64,000 nucleotides of DNA, taken from positions 36,529 to 100,528 of the forward strand of contig DYGU01000005.1 of NCBI GenBank assembly GCA_020724525.1. The letters run 5' to 3'. The notes under the pieces are model-generated. The model saw only the letters and a program-made list of their open reading frames with translations. It did not search any database and was not told the DNA's origin. Positions within the stretch are counted from its first letter, which is position 1; every line of letters starts with the position of its first letter. The stretch comes from Dehalococcoides mccartyi (GTDB lineage Bacteria > Chloroflexota > Dehalococcoidia > GIF9 > DYGU01). Positions 16,705 through 24,743 of the stretch are shown here, in pieces. The position numbers were made by a program, and so were the translations under genes.

Positions 16705-18032
16705 TAAATAACATCCAATCTCATTAAATCCTGATAGGTCTCCCGTTTTCGAGTAAGACGGGACTTACCTTCTTTTACCATGACAACAGCCGGTCTTGGG
16801 ATAGCGTTGTAATTACTTGCCATAGCTAAACAGTAAGCACCTGACACTGGTATGGCAATGATATCCCCCGCATTCACTGATGGTAGAGGGACATCTCTGA
16901 CTAAAACGTCACCCGACTGGCAAAACTTACCGGCAATAGTAACTGTCTCTGAATCTCTTTCTTGAGCCCGATTAGCCACCACAGCTTCGTATCTGGCATC
17001 GTAGAGGGCTGGGCGGATATTATCACCTATACCACCATCAACACACACATATTTTCTTACTCCTGGAATGTCCTTTATAGCACCAATTCTGTATAAAGCC
17101 ACTCCAGCTTGCCCCACAATCCCCCTCCCCGGTTCCACAATCAGACGGAATTGAGGCAGTTCCAACTCATCCTGAAGACTAATCAGCCCCGAAGTAATAA
17201 CTTCAGCGTAATCACTTATAGCAGGCACTGGCGAATCTAAAGTATACTGACTGGCAAAACCACCCCCAGGACTGAACTCCTTGAGTTCGAAGCCATGTTT
17301 TTTTTCCGTATCAGCGGCAAAACGTAGAACAAGTTCAATAGCTTGCTGATATGGGAATACCTCAGCTATTGGTGAGCCTAAGTGAAAATGGAACCCGACA
17401 AGATTAAGATGGTGGGCTGACATAGCTCGAGCTACAGCCGTCTCAGCTTGCCCGGTAGCTAAAGGAAAACCAAATTTGCTATCTAGAACCCCAGTAGTAG
17501 TATAGCGATGCGTATGAACATCAACTCCCGGGTTAAGGCGAAGGAGAACATCTTGGGGTATCCCCTTCTTCCCGGCTAATTCATCCAAAAGCTCCATCTC
17601 ATAATCATTATCAACTACAATCCGCCCCACCCCCAACTCCAAAGCCAAGTTCAACTCGGCTGCTGTCTTATTATTCCCATGAAAGTAGACTTTGTCCATA
17701 GGGAAAGATACCGATTGAGCAATACTAAGCCCCCCACCTGAGACAACATCAAGCCCTAAACCTTCTTCCTTAAACAAGAGGGCTAAACTCCGGTTTAGGA
17801 AAGCTTTTGAGGCATAAATAACCAGTGTTTCCGAATAGCGGCTGGTAAATTCATATTTGAACTCACGACACTTGGCTTGTAAGGTAAATTCATCAAAAAC
17901 ATAAAGGGGGGTGCCGTATTCCTCAACTAATTCAGTGACATCACAGCCGCCAATACAAAGATGCCCCGTAGCATCTACTTTCGCCGTCAACGGAAACAGG
18001 CTAATTTTAGATAAATTACTACTAACCAACAT
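16704..18032 (-). CDS. lysA: Diaminopimelate decarboxylase
   Basis: A 442-residue PLP enzyme making lysine from meso-diaminopimelate. VIYASKAFLNRSL carries the PLP lysine (near 72), LRLNPGVDVHTH, the HFHLGSPI segment, GGGFASQY, EPGRGIVG, and CQSGD with the catalytic cysteine are all present. Last biosynthetic gene before the replication pair holB-ricT, to which it is translationally fused by a one-base overlap. argC lies 79 bases upstream. Confidence 0.95.
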   Translation of the reverse strand: MLVSSNLSKISLFPLTAKVDATGHLCIGGCDVTELVEEYGTPLYVFDEFTLQAKCREFKYEFTSRYSETLVIYASKAFLNRSLALLFKEEGLGLDVVSGGGLSIAQSVSFPMDKVYFHGNNKTAAELNLALELGVGRIVVDNDYEMELLDELAGKKGIPQDVLLRLNPGVDVHTHRYTTTGVLDSKFGFPLATGQAETAVARAMSAHHLNLVGFHFHLGSPIAEVFPYQQAIELVLRFAADTEKKHGFELKEFSPGGGFASQYTLDSPVPAISDYAEVITSGLISLQDELELPQFRLIVEPGRGIVGQAGVALYRIGAIKDIPGVRKYVCVDGGIGDNIRPALYDARYEAVVANRAQERDSETVTIAGKFCQSGDVLVRDVPLPSVNAGDIIAIPVSGAYCLAMASNYNAIPRPAVVMVKEGKSRLTRKRETYQDLMRLDVI

Positions 18033-18086
18033 TTTCTTGTAACAATGTTATCGTGCTAACTAGCCAGAGTCAAACGTTTCCTCACT

Positions 18087-18107
18087 GTCATTGCAAGCAA
18101 AGCGAGG
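18087..18107. repeat. Fragment of the CATTGCG-type dispersed repeat
   Basis: Between argC and lysA, GTCATTGCAAGCAAAGCGAG resembles the left end of the longer inverted-repeat element at 60643-60712 and to a family common in many bacterial genomes. Only one arm is present. Confidence 0.5.
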
Positions 18108-18111
18108 AGTA

Positions 18112-19149
18112 TCATGGATAAATGGCTAAAGCCTCAAGGCCACTGGTCTCAGGAAATCCCAGCATCAGATTCATATTCTGAATTGCCTGCCCAGCAGCTC
18201 CCTTGACTAGATTGTCAAGGCAGCTAATTACAATAAGCCGGTTCGTTCTTAAATCAATGGTAGGGTAAACAAGACAAAAGTTATTTCCCCAGGTATGCTT
18301 GGTCTGAGGCGGGATATTTACAACCCTGACAAAAGGCTCATCTCTATAAAAATCGTAATAAAGTTGCCTTAATTTATCTTTACCCCTTTCTCCCCTATCT
18401 ATTTTTCCCTCTTTTAGTTTAGCATAGCAAGAAGTTAGTATACCTCGACTCATAGGTATCAGATGAGGCACAAAGGTTATAGAAAAAGAACTTCCTGGAC
18501 TCAAAGCTTCAAGCTCCTGAACTATCTCCGGGAGATGGCGATGCCCTTCCAGGGCATAAGCAGAAACATTGTCACTGGCTTCAGAAAAATGGGTGGCTAA
18601 ACTTAAAGTCCTACCTGCCCCAGAAATACCAGACTTGCTATCCACAATAATGTCCGGATAAATGAGTTGCTCCTTAACTACTGGGGCTAAAGCTAAGAGA
18701 ACAGCAACCGGATAACAGCCTGGATTAGCTACCAAATTGGCTGAAGCTATCTTATGCCGATAAAACTCAGGTAAGCCATAAACCGCTTCCTTGAGGAATT
18801 CCGGGGCTGGGTGACTAAAGTCATACCAGCCAGGATAGGCGGCAGCATCTTTCAGCCTGAAATCAGCACTAAGGTCGACCACTTTAATGCCTCGCTTAAG
18901 TAAAGGTAGTATGACTTCGGCACTGGCTTTATGGGGCATGGCTGAAAAAGCTAAGTTTACATCACCAAGTTCGGCACTAATAAATGAGTCAACATCCAGG
19001 TGAGGAAAGACATCCTTTAGCCTCTGCCCAATAGCGCTTCTGCCGGTAATTGAGTTAACCCTCACCCTGGGATGTCTATATAACAGCCGGGCTAATTCGG
19101 CACCAGTATAGCCAGTCACATTTATAATACCTACATTAAACTGTTTCAC
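18112..19149 (-). CDS. argC: N-acetyl-gamma-glutamyl-phosphate reductase
   Basis: A 345-residue NADPH-dependent enzyme of arginine synthesis. The Rossmann motif VTGYTGAELARLL is at residues 11-23 and the catalytic cysteine motif VANPGCYPVA near 148. Substrate-binding SGISGAGR follows near 181. GTG start behind GGAGAG, overlapping nothing but only two bases from the thiolase stop. No other arg genes are in the window. Confidence 0.95.
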   Translation of the reverse strand: MKQFNVGIINVTGYTGAELARLLYRHPRVRVNSITGRSAIGQRLKDVFPHLDVDSFISAELGDVNLAFSAMPHKASAEVILPLLKRGIKVVDLSADFRLKDAAAYPGWYDFSHPAPEFLKEAVYGLPEFYRHKIASANLVANPGCYPVAVLLALAPVVKEQLIYPDIIVDSKSGISGAGRTLSLATHFSEASDNVSAYALEGHRHLPEIVQELEALSPGSSFSITFVPHLIPMSRGILTSCYAKLKEGKIDRGERGKDKLRQLYYDFYRDEPFVRVVNIPPQTKHTWGNNFCLVYPTIDLRTNRLIVISCLDNLVKGAAGQAIQNMNLMLGFPETSGLEALAIYP

Positions 19150-19151
19150 AG

Positions 19152-20330
19152 CTATCTCTCCACAATCATAGATACGGCTTCACCACCACCAAGACAGGCA
19201 CTTGCCATTCCCTTCTTAGCTCCCGTCTCTTTCATGGCATAGAGAAGGGTTACCAGAATCCGAGCTCCACTACAACCAACAGGATGACCCAGAGCCACTG
19301 CGCCCCCCTTAATATTCACTTTCCCCTCATCAGTACCCAGTTTTCTCATAACAGCCACAGTAGACGAGGCAAAAGCTTCATTAATCTCATGGAGGTCTAT
19401 TTCTTTCTCCTCAAGTCCAGCTTTTTTAAGGACTTTAGGAATAGAATTTATTGGAGCGGCGACTACCAGACGCGTGTCTATTCCGTCTGAACCGTAGGCA
19501 ATAATCTTTGCTACAGGTTCAATGCCGAGTTGACGAGCTTTCTCCTTTGCCATTACCACCACTGCTGCTGCCCCATCCGATATCTTAGACGAATTCCCTG
19601 CCGTTACTGTGCCATCCTTTTTAAAGACAGGAGATAACTTACCCAAAGCCTCCAAACTGGTTTCCTGACGAGGTACTTCATCAGTGTCAAAAATTATCGG
19701 GGCACCTTTCTTTTGTGGAATTTCTACGGGCACTATTTCTTCCTTAAACTTGCCTTCGGCAATAGCCTTCTGTGCTTTCTGATAAGAGCTAAGAGCAAAC
19801 CGGTCTTGGTCCTCTCGACTAACCTTAAACTCCTCAGCTACATTCTCCGCCGTCATTCCCATATGCCAGTCATGGATTACATCCCACAAGCCATCACGAA
19901 CCATACCATCTATTAATTTCCCGTCCCAAAGCCGATAGCCATTCCGAGCTTGAGGCAAATAATAGGGGGCTTGATACATATTTTCCATTCCACCAGCAAC
20001 AACAATATCAGCAGCGTCTAAAGCAATAGCTTGAGCCGCTAACATCACTGCCTTGAGACCCGAGCCACAAACCTTATTTATGGTCAATGCTCCCACATCT
20101 ACTGGCAAACCGGCTAAAAGCATGGCTACTCGAGCTGGATTCTGTCCCAACCCGGTAGGGAGCACATTCCCCATTATCACCTCATCTACATATTCCTTCT
20201 TTATTCCAGCCCTTCTTATAGCTTCAAGAATAACAACCTTACCTAATTCCGTAGCTGAAACATCTTTAAAAGCACCACCAAAGTCATCAATCGCTGTCCT
20301 GACACCACTCACAATAACTACTTCTCTCAT
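19152..20330 (-). CDS. Acetyl-CoA C-acetyltransferase (thiolase)
   Basis: A 392-residue type II thiolase. The nucleophilic cysteine lies in [11 protein letters not shown] (near 88), the NEAFA motif near 316, [16 protein letters not shown] near 343-358 with the catalytic histidine, and the second cysteine in ACLGGGEA near 381. It condenses two acetyl-CoA or runs in reverse in acid degradation; direction cannot be told. It starts inside the stop of the phosphatase gene (ATGA overlap), with argC downstream. Confidence 0.92.
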   Translation of the reverse strand: MREVVIVSGVRTAIDDFGGAFKDVSATELGKVVILEAIRRAGIKKEYVDEVIMGNVLPTGLGQNPARVAMLLAGLPVDVGALTINKVCGSGLKAVMLAAQAIALDAADIVVAGGMENMYQAPYYLPQARNGYRLWDGKLIDGMVRDGLWDVIHDWHMGMTAENVAEEFKVSREDQDRFALSSYQKAQKAIAEGKFKEEIVPVEIPQKKGAPIIFDTDEVPRQETSLEALGKLSPVFKKDGTVTAGNSSKISDGAAAVVVMAKEKARQLGIEPVAKIIAYGSDGIDTRLVVAAPINSIPKVLKKAGLEEKEIDLHEINEAFASSTVAVMRKLGTDEGKVNIKGGAVALGHPVGCSGARILVTLLYAMKETGAKKGMASACLGGGEAVSMIVER

Positions 20331-20953
20331 TTCCCTTCCTTTCCCAGTTTATCCAAGTGACAGCTGTCGTTGAGAAGTAAAGTAACCGGTGTACCATTTC
20401 TTATTTCAAAAAGATTAATAGCACTAACATCCTGGGCTACCTGCCAGAAACGGGGGTTGTCTAAACCAAGAAAATACAGGATAAGAATCTGACAGACTAC
20501 TTTATGAGAGACCAGCACCACACTCTTTTCCGGATAGTTCCGGAGCAAGTTATCAACACAAGCCACAGCTCTCTCCCTCACCTGACTCAGGCTTTCTCCA
20601 TCAGGAAATCTAACCAGATGAGGACTTTGGAGCTAGAGCCTGTATAAGGTGCTATCCCTGACAGCAGCTTCATCCGGAGATAATCCTTGCCATTGCCCAT
20701 AGTCTATATCAATGAGCCCGGGAAGCAGCTCAACTTCTAATCCCAGGCGTCGGGCTAAAATTTGGGCAGTAGTCTTTGCCCGGGGTAGCGGACTGGAGTA
20801 AATAGCTGCTACTGTCCACCGGGCAACTCTTTCCGCAGTAGCCTCAGCCTGCCTGATTCCCACTTCATTAAGGTCAAGGTTAGCCCGTCCCCGAAATCTC
20901 TCCACCCGGTTCCACTCCGTCTGCCCATGTCTAACCAGAATAATCTGCGTCAT
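20327..20953 (-). pseudogene. Histidine phosphatase (phosphoglycerate mutase family) with an internal TAG
   Basis: One continuous frame encodes a ~208-residue histidine phosphatase, broken by a single in-frame TAG at 20633-20635. The N-terminal part has the catalytic RHGQTEWN and SPLPRAKTTAQ; the C-terminal part has FPDGESL then VVLVSHKVVCQ with the second histidine. At the break the family usually has a tryptophan (LYRLW-type), so TGG to TAG is the likely lesion. Whether it is dead, a sequencing error or suppressed cannot be told. It is the first gene of the thiolase-argC-lysA run. Confidence 0.8.
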
Positions 20954-20965
20954 TTTGCCTCATAG

Positions 20966-20994
20966 TTGCTTCATTTTCTGAACTAAAGTATACT
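20966..20994 (+). promoter_or_regulatory. Promoter for the DRE-TIM synthase
   Basis: TTGCTT (20966-20971), 17-base spacer, TATACT (20989-20994). The region is shared with the divergent phosphatase, for which a minus-strand TTGACA is seen at 21013-21018 without a good -10 at standard spacing. Confidence 0.4.
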
Positions 20995-21037
20995 ATTATG
21001 GTTACTCTTCTTTGTCAACGGAGTGCGGAGAAAAACT

Positions 21038-22264
21038 ATGCCTAAAATTCACTTTATTGATGTTACCAACCGCGATACGGTTCAGGCATCCCGCATCGGT
21101 TTAGCCAAATTGCAAAAGACCATGGTCAACTGGTACCTGGGACAGATGGGTATCTACCAGTCAGAATTCGCCTTCCCTTTCACCAAACATGAACATAACT
21201 ACATTAAAGCTAACCTTAGGCTTCGGGAGAAAGGAGCTTTTGGCTCTCTTATCTTAGAAGGTTGGTGCCGAGCCATTGTCCGCGATATTGAAGCTTCCCT
21301 ACCTACGGGTGTCAAGCATTTAAATCTTTCCATCTCTACCTCAGACCAGATGATCCGTCACAAATTCCAGGGAAAGTTAGACCGAAATAAAGTTATCCAG
21401 GAAATGGTGGGGGCAGTTACTTTTGCCCGGCAAAATAGTATAAAAAGTGTAGGCGTTAATGCTGAAGATGCTTCCCGTACCGACCTTAACTACTTAATAG
21501 AATTTGCCCAAGCCGCTAAAGAGGCTGGTGCTGACCGTTTTCGCTACTGCGATACTTTAGGCCATGATACCCCTATGACTATTTATGAGCGCATTAGAAC
21601 TATTGCTGAAAAGGTGAAAATCCCAATAGAGCCGCACTGTCATAACGACTTAGGTATGGCAGTGGCTAACTCTATTGCCGGCGCTATGGGGGCGTTAGAT
21701 GGTGATGCCGATGCTTACATTAACACCTCAGTGAATGGGCTTGGAGAACGAGCTGGACAAGCTGATTTATTGAGTTGTATCCTGACATTTAAGTTCGCTG
21801 CTGGGCTTAGCCGCTATGAAATCGGTGACCCTATTAATTTAAAAATATCAGCCAAACTAGCTAAATACGCTTCTTACGCCTTTAATGTGCCTCTACCTAT
21901 TAACCAGCCTGGTGTCGGTGCCAATGCTTTTGCCCACGAAGCCGGTATTCACGCTGATGGTGCCCTTAAAGACCGCTACAACTACGAACTTTATGACTAT
22001 GAACTTCTTGGTCTTGATGAAATAGATGAACCACCCATGCGGGGACGCATTATTACCACGGGAGAGTATGGTGGACTGGCTGGATTTAAATACGTCTACG
22101 GCAGATTGGGCATTACCTTCCCTGACGATGAAACCGCAGAGCACGTTCTTGAGCTGGTGCGCTACGCCAATGCCCATACCCAGCAGCCCCTTACCGACGA
22201 TGAACTGCGTTTTATAGCTACCTACCCTGAAGAAACTTGTCTTATCCTGACTATGACTCCCTGA
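21038..22264 (+). CDS. Homocitrate/isopropylmalate/Re-citrate synthase family protein
   Basis: A 408-residue DRE-TIM metallolyase. The usual DxTLRDGxQ entry motif is replaced by DVTNRDTVQASR, while the HCHNDLGMAVANS metal site, NTSVNGLGERAG loop and HEAGIHADG terminal motif are kept. Such enzymes add acetyl-CoA to a 2-oxo acid. Candidates are homocitrate synthase or the Re-citrate synthase known from Dehalococcoides and Clostridium kluyveri; no nif or lysine-AAA genes are nearby, so Re-citrate synthase is plausible but unproven. The ATG at 21038, seven bases after GGAG, is preferred to the GTG at 21023. Confidence 0.8.
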   Translation: MPKIHFIDVTNRDTVQASRIGLAKLQKTMVNWYLGQMGIYQSEFAFPFTKHEHNYIKANLRLREKGAFGSLILEGWCRAIVRDIEASLPTGVKHLNLSISTSDQMIRHKFQGKLDRNKVIQEMVGAVTFARQNSIKSVGVNAEDASRTDLNYLIEFAQAAKEAGADRFRYCDTLGHDTPMTIYERIRTIAEKVKIPIEPHCHNDLGMAVANSIAGAMGALDGDADAYINTSVNGLGERAGQADLLSCILTFKFAAGLSRYEIGDPINLKISAKLAKYASYAFNVPLPINQPGVGANAFAHEAGIHADGALKDRYNYELYDYELLGLDEIDEPPMRGRIITTGEYGGLAGFKYVYGRLGITFPDDETAEHVLELVRYANAHTQQPLTDDELRFIATYPEETCLILTMTP

Positions 22265-22301
22265 ACTTTAAGCTAACGGCTCCAAATAATGGCATAGTCC
22301 G

Positions 22302-22754
22302 GTGACAGCTAAGAAATTCAACATAAGTCTAAAGCCCATTGGTATTGTCAGAAATGACATCAAACAGCCAAGAAGAGAAGACTGGAATACAGTTATCTCT
22401 GAAATTGTTCTTGACCCTTCCTGCCAAAAAGCCTTAAACCGTATTGAAGAATTTTCTCACCTCATTGTCACTTACTGGATGCACAAAGTATTACTGGGAC
22501 AACGCCTGATAACCGAAGTCCATCCCCGCGGGGAAAAAGACTTGCCTCTGGTGGGCGTCTTCACCAGCCGCAGCCCTATGCGTCCTAACCCTGTCGGAAT
22601 CACCACAGTCAAACTATTAGCTCGCACCGGTAACATACTAAAGGTTGCTGGACTTGATGCTATAAATGGCACACCGGTGCTGGATATCAAACCCTATATC
22701 CCCGGTTACGATTCACCACCCAACGCCAGAACTCCAGACTGGGCAACAAAGTAA
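22302..22754 (+). CDS. trmO: tRNA N6-methyltransferase TrmO (TsaA-like domain)
   Basis: A 150-residue protein of the TsaA/YaeB/TrmO family. The start PIGIVRND, then HPRGEKDLPLVGVFTSRSPMRPNPVG (residues ~77-102) and GLDAINGTPVLDIKPYIP are the characteristic motifs. TrmO methylates t6A37 of tRNA using SAM through an unusual beta-barrel fold. GTG start. It follows the DRE-TIM gene by 37 bases and precedes two tRNA genes, though neither needs that modification obviously. Confidence 0.88.
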   Translation: MTAKKFNISLKPIGIVRNDIKQPRREDWNTVISEIVLDPSCQKALNRIEEFSHLIVTYWMHKVLLGQRLITEVHPRGEKDLPLVGVFTSRSPMRPNPVGITTVKLLARTGNILKVAGLDAINGTPVLDIKPYIPGYDSPPNARTPDWATK

Positions 22755-22785
22755 CAGGACAATCTGAATTGCCACCAACTCCTAT

Positions 22786-22866
22786 CCACCATCATGAACA
22801 AAGCGGAGAAACCCTCACCTAATCCCTCTCCCTTCAAGGGAGAGGGATTAGGTGAGGGTGGCAAAA
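22786..22866. repeat. Dispersed palindromic repeat, full copy
   Basis: A lead-in CATGAACAAAGCGGAGAAAC is followed by a perfect 21-base inverted repeat (arms 22812-22832 and 22838-22858) around TTCAA. Arms read CCCTCACCTAATCCC onward. Related copies lie at 23330-23364 (truncated) and 60779-60862 (degenerate). It sits between trmO and tRNA-Gly. No T-tract follows, so it is not a classical terminator, although the RNA would fold strongly. Confidence 0.75.
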
Positions 22867-22876
22867 TCTTTGTCGC

Positions 22877-22906
22877 TTGACGCAACATTCAGTAAGCTGT
22901 TAATAT
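22877..22906 (+). promoter_or_regulatory. Promoter for tRNA-Gly
   Basis: TTGACG (22877-22882), 18-base spacer, TAATAT (22901-22906), 12 bases before the tRNA 5' end. Confidence 0.5.
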
Positions 22907-22917
22907 TCTTGTGCAAT

Positions 22918-22992
22918 GCGGGTGTAATTCAGGGGCAGAATGCTTGCTTCCCAAGCAAGACGGCGTGGGTTCGAATCCCATCACCCGCTCCA
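22918..22992 (+). tRNA. tRNA-Gly (anticodon CCC)
   Basis: Acceptor GCGGGTG (22918-22924) pairs perfectly with CACCCGC (22982-22988). Anticodon stem CTTGC/GCAAG encloses loop TTCCCAA, so the anticodon is CCC, reading GGG. The T arm GTGGG-TTCGAAT-CCCAT is standard. The CCA end is encoded (22990-22992). Confidence 0.95.
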
Positions 22993-23012
22993 TAAACCTG
23001 TGGAGATTAGTA

Positions 23013-23282
23013 ATGCGGGTAAAACTAAAAAACGACCAGTTGCGTAAATTAGCCCAGCGGTTGGCTATTGAGGTAGTAATCCAGCAACCGAGAGATGTCA
23101 GAGGACTCCTCGAAATATTAGGTCGCAATATGCCCTGGGATGAAACCGGGCTGAGTAAATTCAGCGACCCGCCTAAGAGACCAGCCCGTGTCGCCTTCTC
23201 CGTGGAAATTACTAAAGATGGCTACATTTGCGATATACACCCAGCTTTAGCTCATTATCTCAATGACCTTCTCTCCGCCTGA
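23013..23282 (+). CDS. Hypothetical protein, 89 residues
   Basis: A short protein directly after tRNA-Gly. The frame is open upstream through the tRNA, so the ATG at 23013, with GGAG about seven bases before it, is the sensible start. It is charged, with an N-terminal amphipathic stretch LKNDQLRKLAQRLAIEVVIQQP and a C-terminal VAFSVEITKDGYICDIHPAL that looks like a small folded domain. No family recognised. Confidence 0.55.
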   Translation: MRVKLKNDQLRKLAQRLAIEVVIQQPRDVRGLLEILGRNMPWDETGLSKFSDPPKRPARVAFSVEITKDGYICDIHPALAHYLNDLLSA

Positions 23283-23329
23283 GTGACTCCCCCGCAAACT
23301 CCTTATTCCAGATTGTTTACCAATGCTTA

Positions 23330-23364
23330 TCCACCGTGAACAAAGCGGAGAAACCCTCACCTTA
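23330..23364. repeat. Truncated copy of the palindromic repeat
   Basis: GTGAACAAAGCGGAGAAACC and the first few bases of the palindrome arm match the copy at 22786-22866, then similarity stops. The bases just before it (GATTGTTTACCAATGCTTAT) also resemble the flank of that copy, so a longer unit was probably duplicated. Confidence 0.6.
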
Positions 23365-23372
23365 CTCCAAGA

Positions 23373-23401
23373 TTGAAGATAACTTATAAGTGATATATAA
23401 T
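23373..23401 (+). promoter_or_regulatory. Promoter for tRNA-Lys
   Basis: TTGAAG (23373-23378), 17-base spacer, perfect TATAAT (23396-23401). Predicted start is about six bases before the tRNA. Confidence 0.55.
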
Positions 23402-23413
23402 GTCCTCGTTTGC

Positions 23414-23487
23414 GGGCCGTTAGCTCAGCCCGGCAGAGCAGCGGACTTTTAATCCGTTGGTCGTAGGTTCGAATCCTACACGGCCTA
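23414..23487 (+). tRNA. tRNA-Lys (anticodon TTT)
   Basis: Acceptor GGGCCGT pairs with ACGGCCT (one G-U). The anticodon stem GCGGA/TCCGT encloses CTTTTAA, giving anticodon TTT for lysine. T arm GTAGG-TTCGAAT-CCTAC is regular. CCA is not encoded, unlike the neighbouring tRNA-Gly, so it must be added after transcription. Confidence 0.95.
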
Positions 23488-23527
23488 CTTTGTGCCCGAA
23501 TAAAGATTTAGTTCAGGTGTGATTAAG

Positions 23528-23812
23528 ATGAAGTGCCCTTTCTGTAACAAAGACTACCTGACCCAGGAAGAAGTGATGAACTGCATCATCAACCATATAC
23601 ATGAGTCCCAGGAGGAACAAGCAAAACAATTACAAAGACTTTACCTTATGCTTATGTCAAGTCAACTTACCATGGCTTCTTTAGCCACCCACTCCTCAGC
23701 TCGCGATGTAGTCGAAAGATTCGGTGAAATTTACGAACTTCTGGAAAACCTCGTCCAAAAACCAGATGTAGTAACTGAAATTGAGAAGTGGCTAAAAGAT
23801 AAGGAAGCTTAA
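23528..23812 (+). CDS. Small protein with N-terminal zinc-finger motif
   Basis: About 94 residues. The N-terminus MKCPFCNKDYLTQEEVMNC ending in NHIH resembles a C2H2- or CxxC-type zinc-binding knot; the remainder is helical (EEQAKQLQRLYLMLMSSQL). A GTG nine bases upstream (23519) is an alternative start. Follows tRNA-Lys and precedes the HEPN gene by 22 bases. No function can be assigned. Confidence 0.6.
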   Translation: MKCPFCNKDYLTQEEVMNCIINHIHESQEEQAKQLQRLYLMLMSSQLTMASLATHSSARDVVERFGEIYELLENLVQKPDVVTEIEKWLKDKEA

Positions 23813-23834
23813 ACTCTTCTAAAGTGAAAACTCC

Positions 23835-24230
23835 ATGACTGAAGAGAAAAGATGGTTGAGGCAAGCTGAAAAGGACTTAGACACAGCCAAGGACAGCCTG
23901 ACTGATAAACACTACGAATGGGCATGCTTTCAAGCCCAGCAAAGTGCTGAAAAAGCCCCCAAAGGTTTTTTGTATACGAAAGGTCTCCGAGCCATATTAA
24001 CCCACTCCATAAGGGACTTAGTTTTTGAGGGTTCTAAATATGAAAGGGAATTAGGAAAATTAGTAGAAGGAGGCAAATTTCTTGACGCCTTTTATATCCC
24101 GACAAGATACCCCAACAGCCTGATAAGTGAGGCTATTCCCGCTGAGTATTACTCTGCCGAAGATGCTGAAAAATGTATAAGTTGTGCCGAATTAATCTTA
24201 AGCAGCGTGACCAAACTTATCAGGCAATAA
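23835..24230 (+). CDS. HEPN domain protein
   Basis: A 131-residue HEPN-fold protein. The start RWLRQAEKDLDTAKDSL, then HYEWACFQAQQSAEKA (about 27-42) and the HSIRDLV segment near 55 belong to the family found with minimal nucleotidyltransferases in type VII toxin-antitoxin pairs. YSAEDAEKCI near the end is typical. The RX4-6H RNase signature of HEPN toxins (R-DLV region) is not clear. It overlaps the nucleotidyltransferase gene by up to 58 bases; the partner carries an early stop. Confidence 0.82.
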   Translation: MTEEKRWLRQAEKDLDTAKDSLTDKHYEWACFQAQQSAEKAPKGFLYTKGLRAILTHSIRDLVFEGSKYERELGKLVEGGKFLDAFYIPTRYPNSLISEAIPAEYYSAEDAEKCISCAELILSSVTKLIRQ

Positions 24231-24499
24231 AGCAATTTGCCACTCTGCTAAAAGATAGATACGGGGTTAAAAAGGTCTACCTTTTTGGTTCCTTTGCTAC
24301 TGGACGTATTAATGAAGGGAGCGATATAGACTTGATTATAGTTGGGAAATTTCAGGGGAAAATGCCGCAAAGAATAAAACAGATACTAGACCTGACTTCC
24401 CTGCCCATAGAACCCCTGGTCTATACCGAAGCTGAATTTGACTAGATGAAATCAGGGGCTTTCCTCACTGAAGTTTTAAAACAAGCCGTAGAGTTATAG
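24173..24499 (+). pseudogene. Minimal nucleotidyltransferase (MNT), interrupted near its C-terminus by TAG
   Basis: Encodes GSFATGRINEGSDIDLIIVG, the catalytic GSxAxG-x6-SDxDL motif of MNT-type nucleotidyltransferases that AMPylate HEPN toxins. The frame stops with TAG at 24443-24445, yet the next 17 codons (MKSGAFLTEVLKQAVEL) read like the normal family C-terminus and end in TAG at 24497-24499. Hence a nonsense change, probably from GAG, shortened the protein; the catalytic core is whole, so activity may survive. The ATG at 24173 lies inside the HEPN gene and the true start may be later. Confidence 0.75.
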
Positions 24500-24500
24500 A

Positions 24501-24536
24501 TAAAAGAGGGCAACCCACCACTGGCGGGGCTGCCCC
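24501..24536 (-). terminator. Rho-independent terminator (minus strand)
   Basis: Minus strand: GGGCA-G-CCC (24527-24535) pairs with GGG-T-TGCCC (24508-24516) over nine base pairs, loop of ten, followed directly by TCTTTTA (24507-24501). It ends the transcript that carries pcm and the broken small gene. Confidence 0.7.
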
Positions 24537-24558
24537 CTTATCGTCCGATTAGCCTTGC

Positions 24559-24733
24559 TTATTTAGGGAAAGCACCAGTGAAGCTTGAGGTAACATCACC
24601 GCCGGGACTGCTACTGACAAAATACTCCCGGAGCCCCCTCAACCGCTTTCTGCTTCCTACCCCACCCAATCGGTACTCCTTTAAAATAGAACTTCAGGCT
24701 ATCCAAAAAAGGGTGCTTCATTACAAATTTCAC
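24559..24733 (-). pseudogene. Small unknown gene apparently split by a frameshift
   Basis: Two overlapping frames follow pcm. The first starts GTG at 24733 with AGGAAGGA four bases before and runs 40 codons (MKHPFLDSLKFYFKGVPIGW within it) to TAG at 24611. The second is open from about 24720 and ends ...YFVSSSPGGDVTSSFTGAF before TAA at 24559. Removing one G of the G5 run (24634-24638) joins them into a plausible 57-residue protein. A terminator follows 23 bases later, so the region is transcribed. Alternatively the second frame is a separate 36-residue gene with TTG start at 24669 behind AAAGGAG (24676-24682). Function unknown. Confidence 0.35.
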
Positions 24734-24743
24734 TGAGTCCTTC

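Noticed and set aside
21038-22264. Evidence of nitrogen fixation from a homocitrate synthase-like gene
   Set aside because: No nif genes are in the window, and the altered entry motif favours another role.
22786-23364. CRISPR array
   Set aside because: The repeats are palindromic, only two to three copies, irregularly spaced, with no uniform spacers and no cas genes.
20633-24445. Genome-wide TAG recoding (pyrrolysine or a variant code)
   Set aside because: TAG is the normal stop of the transketolase C-subunit (2819-2821) and of the fusion gene (58678-58680), and no pyl genes are seen. Isolated lesions are likelier.
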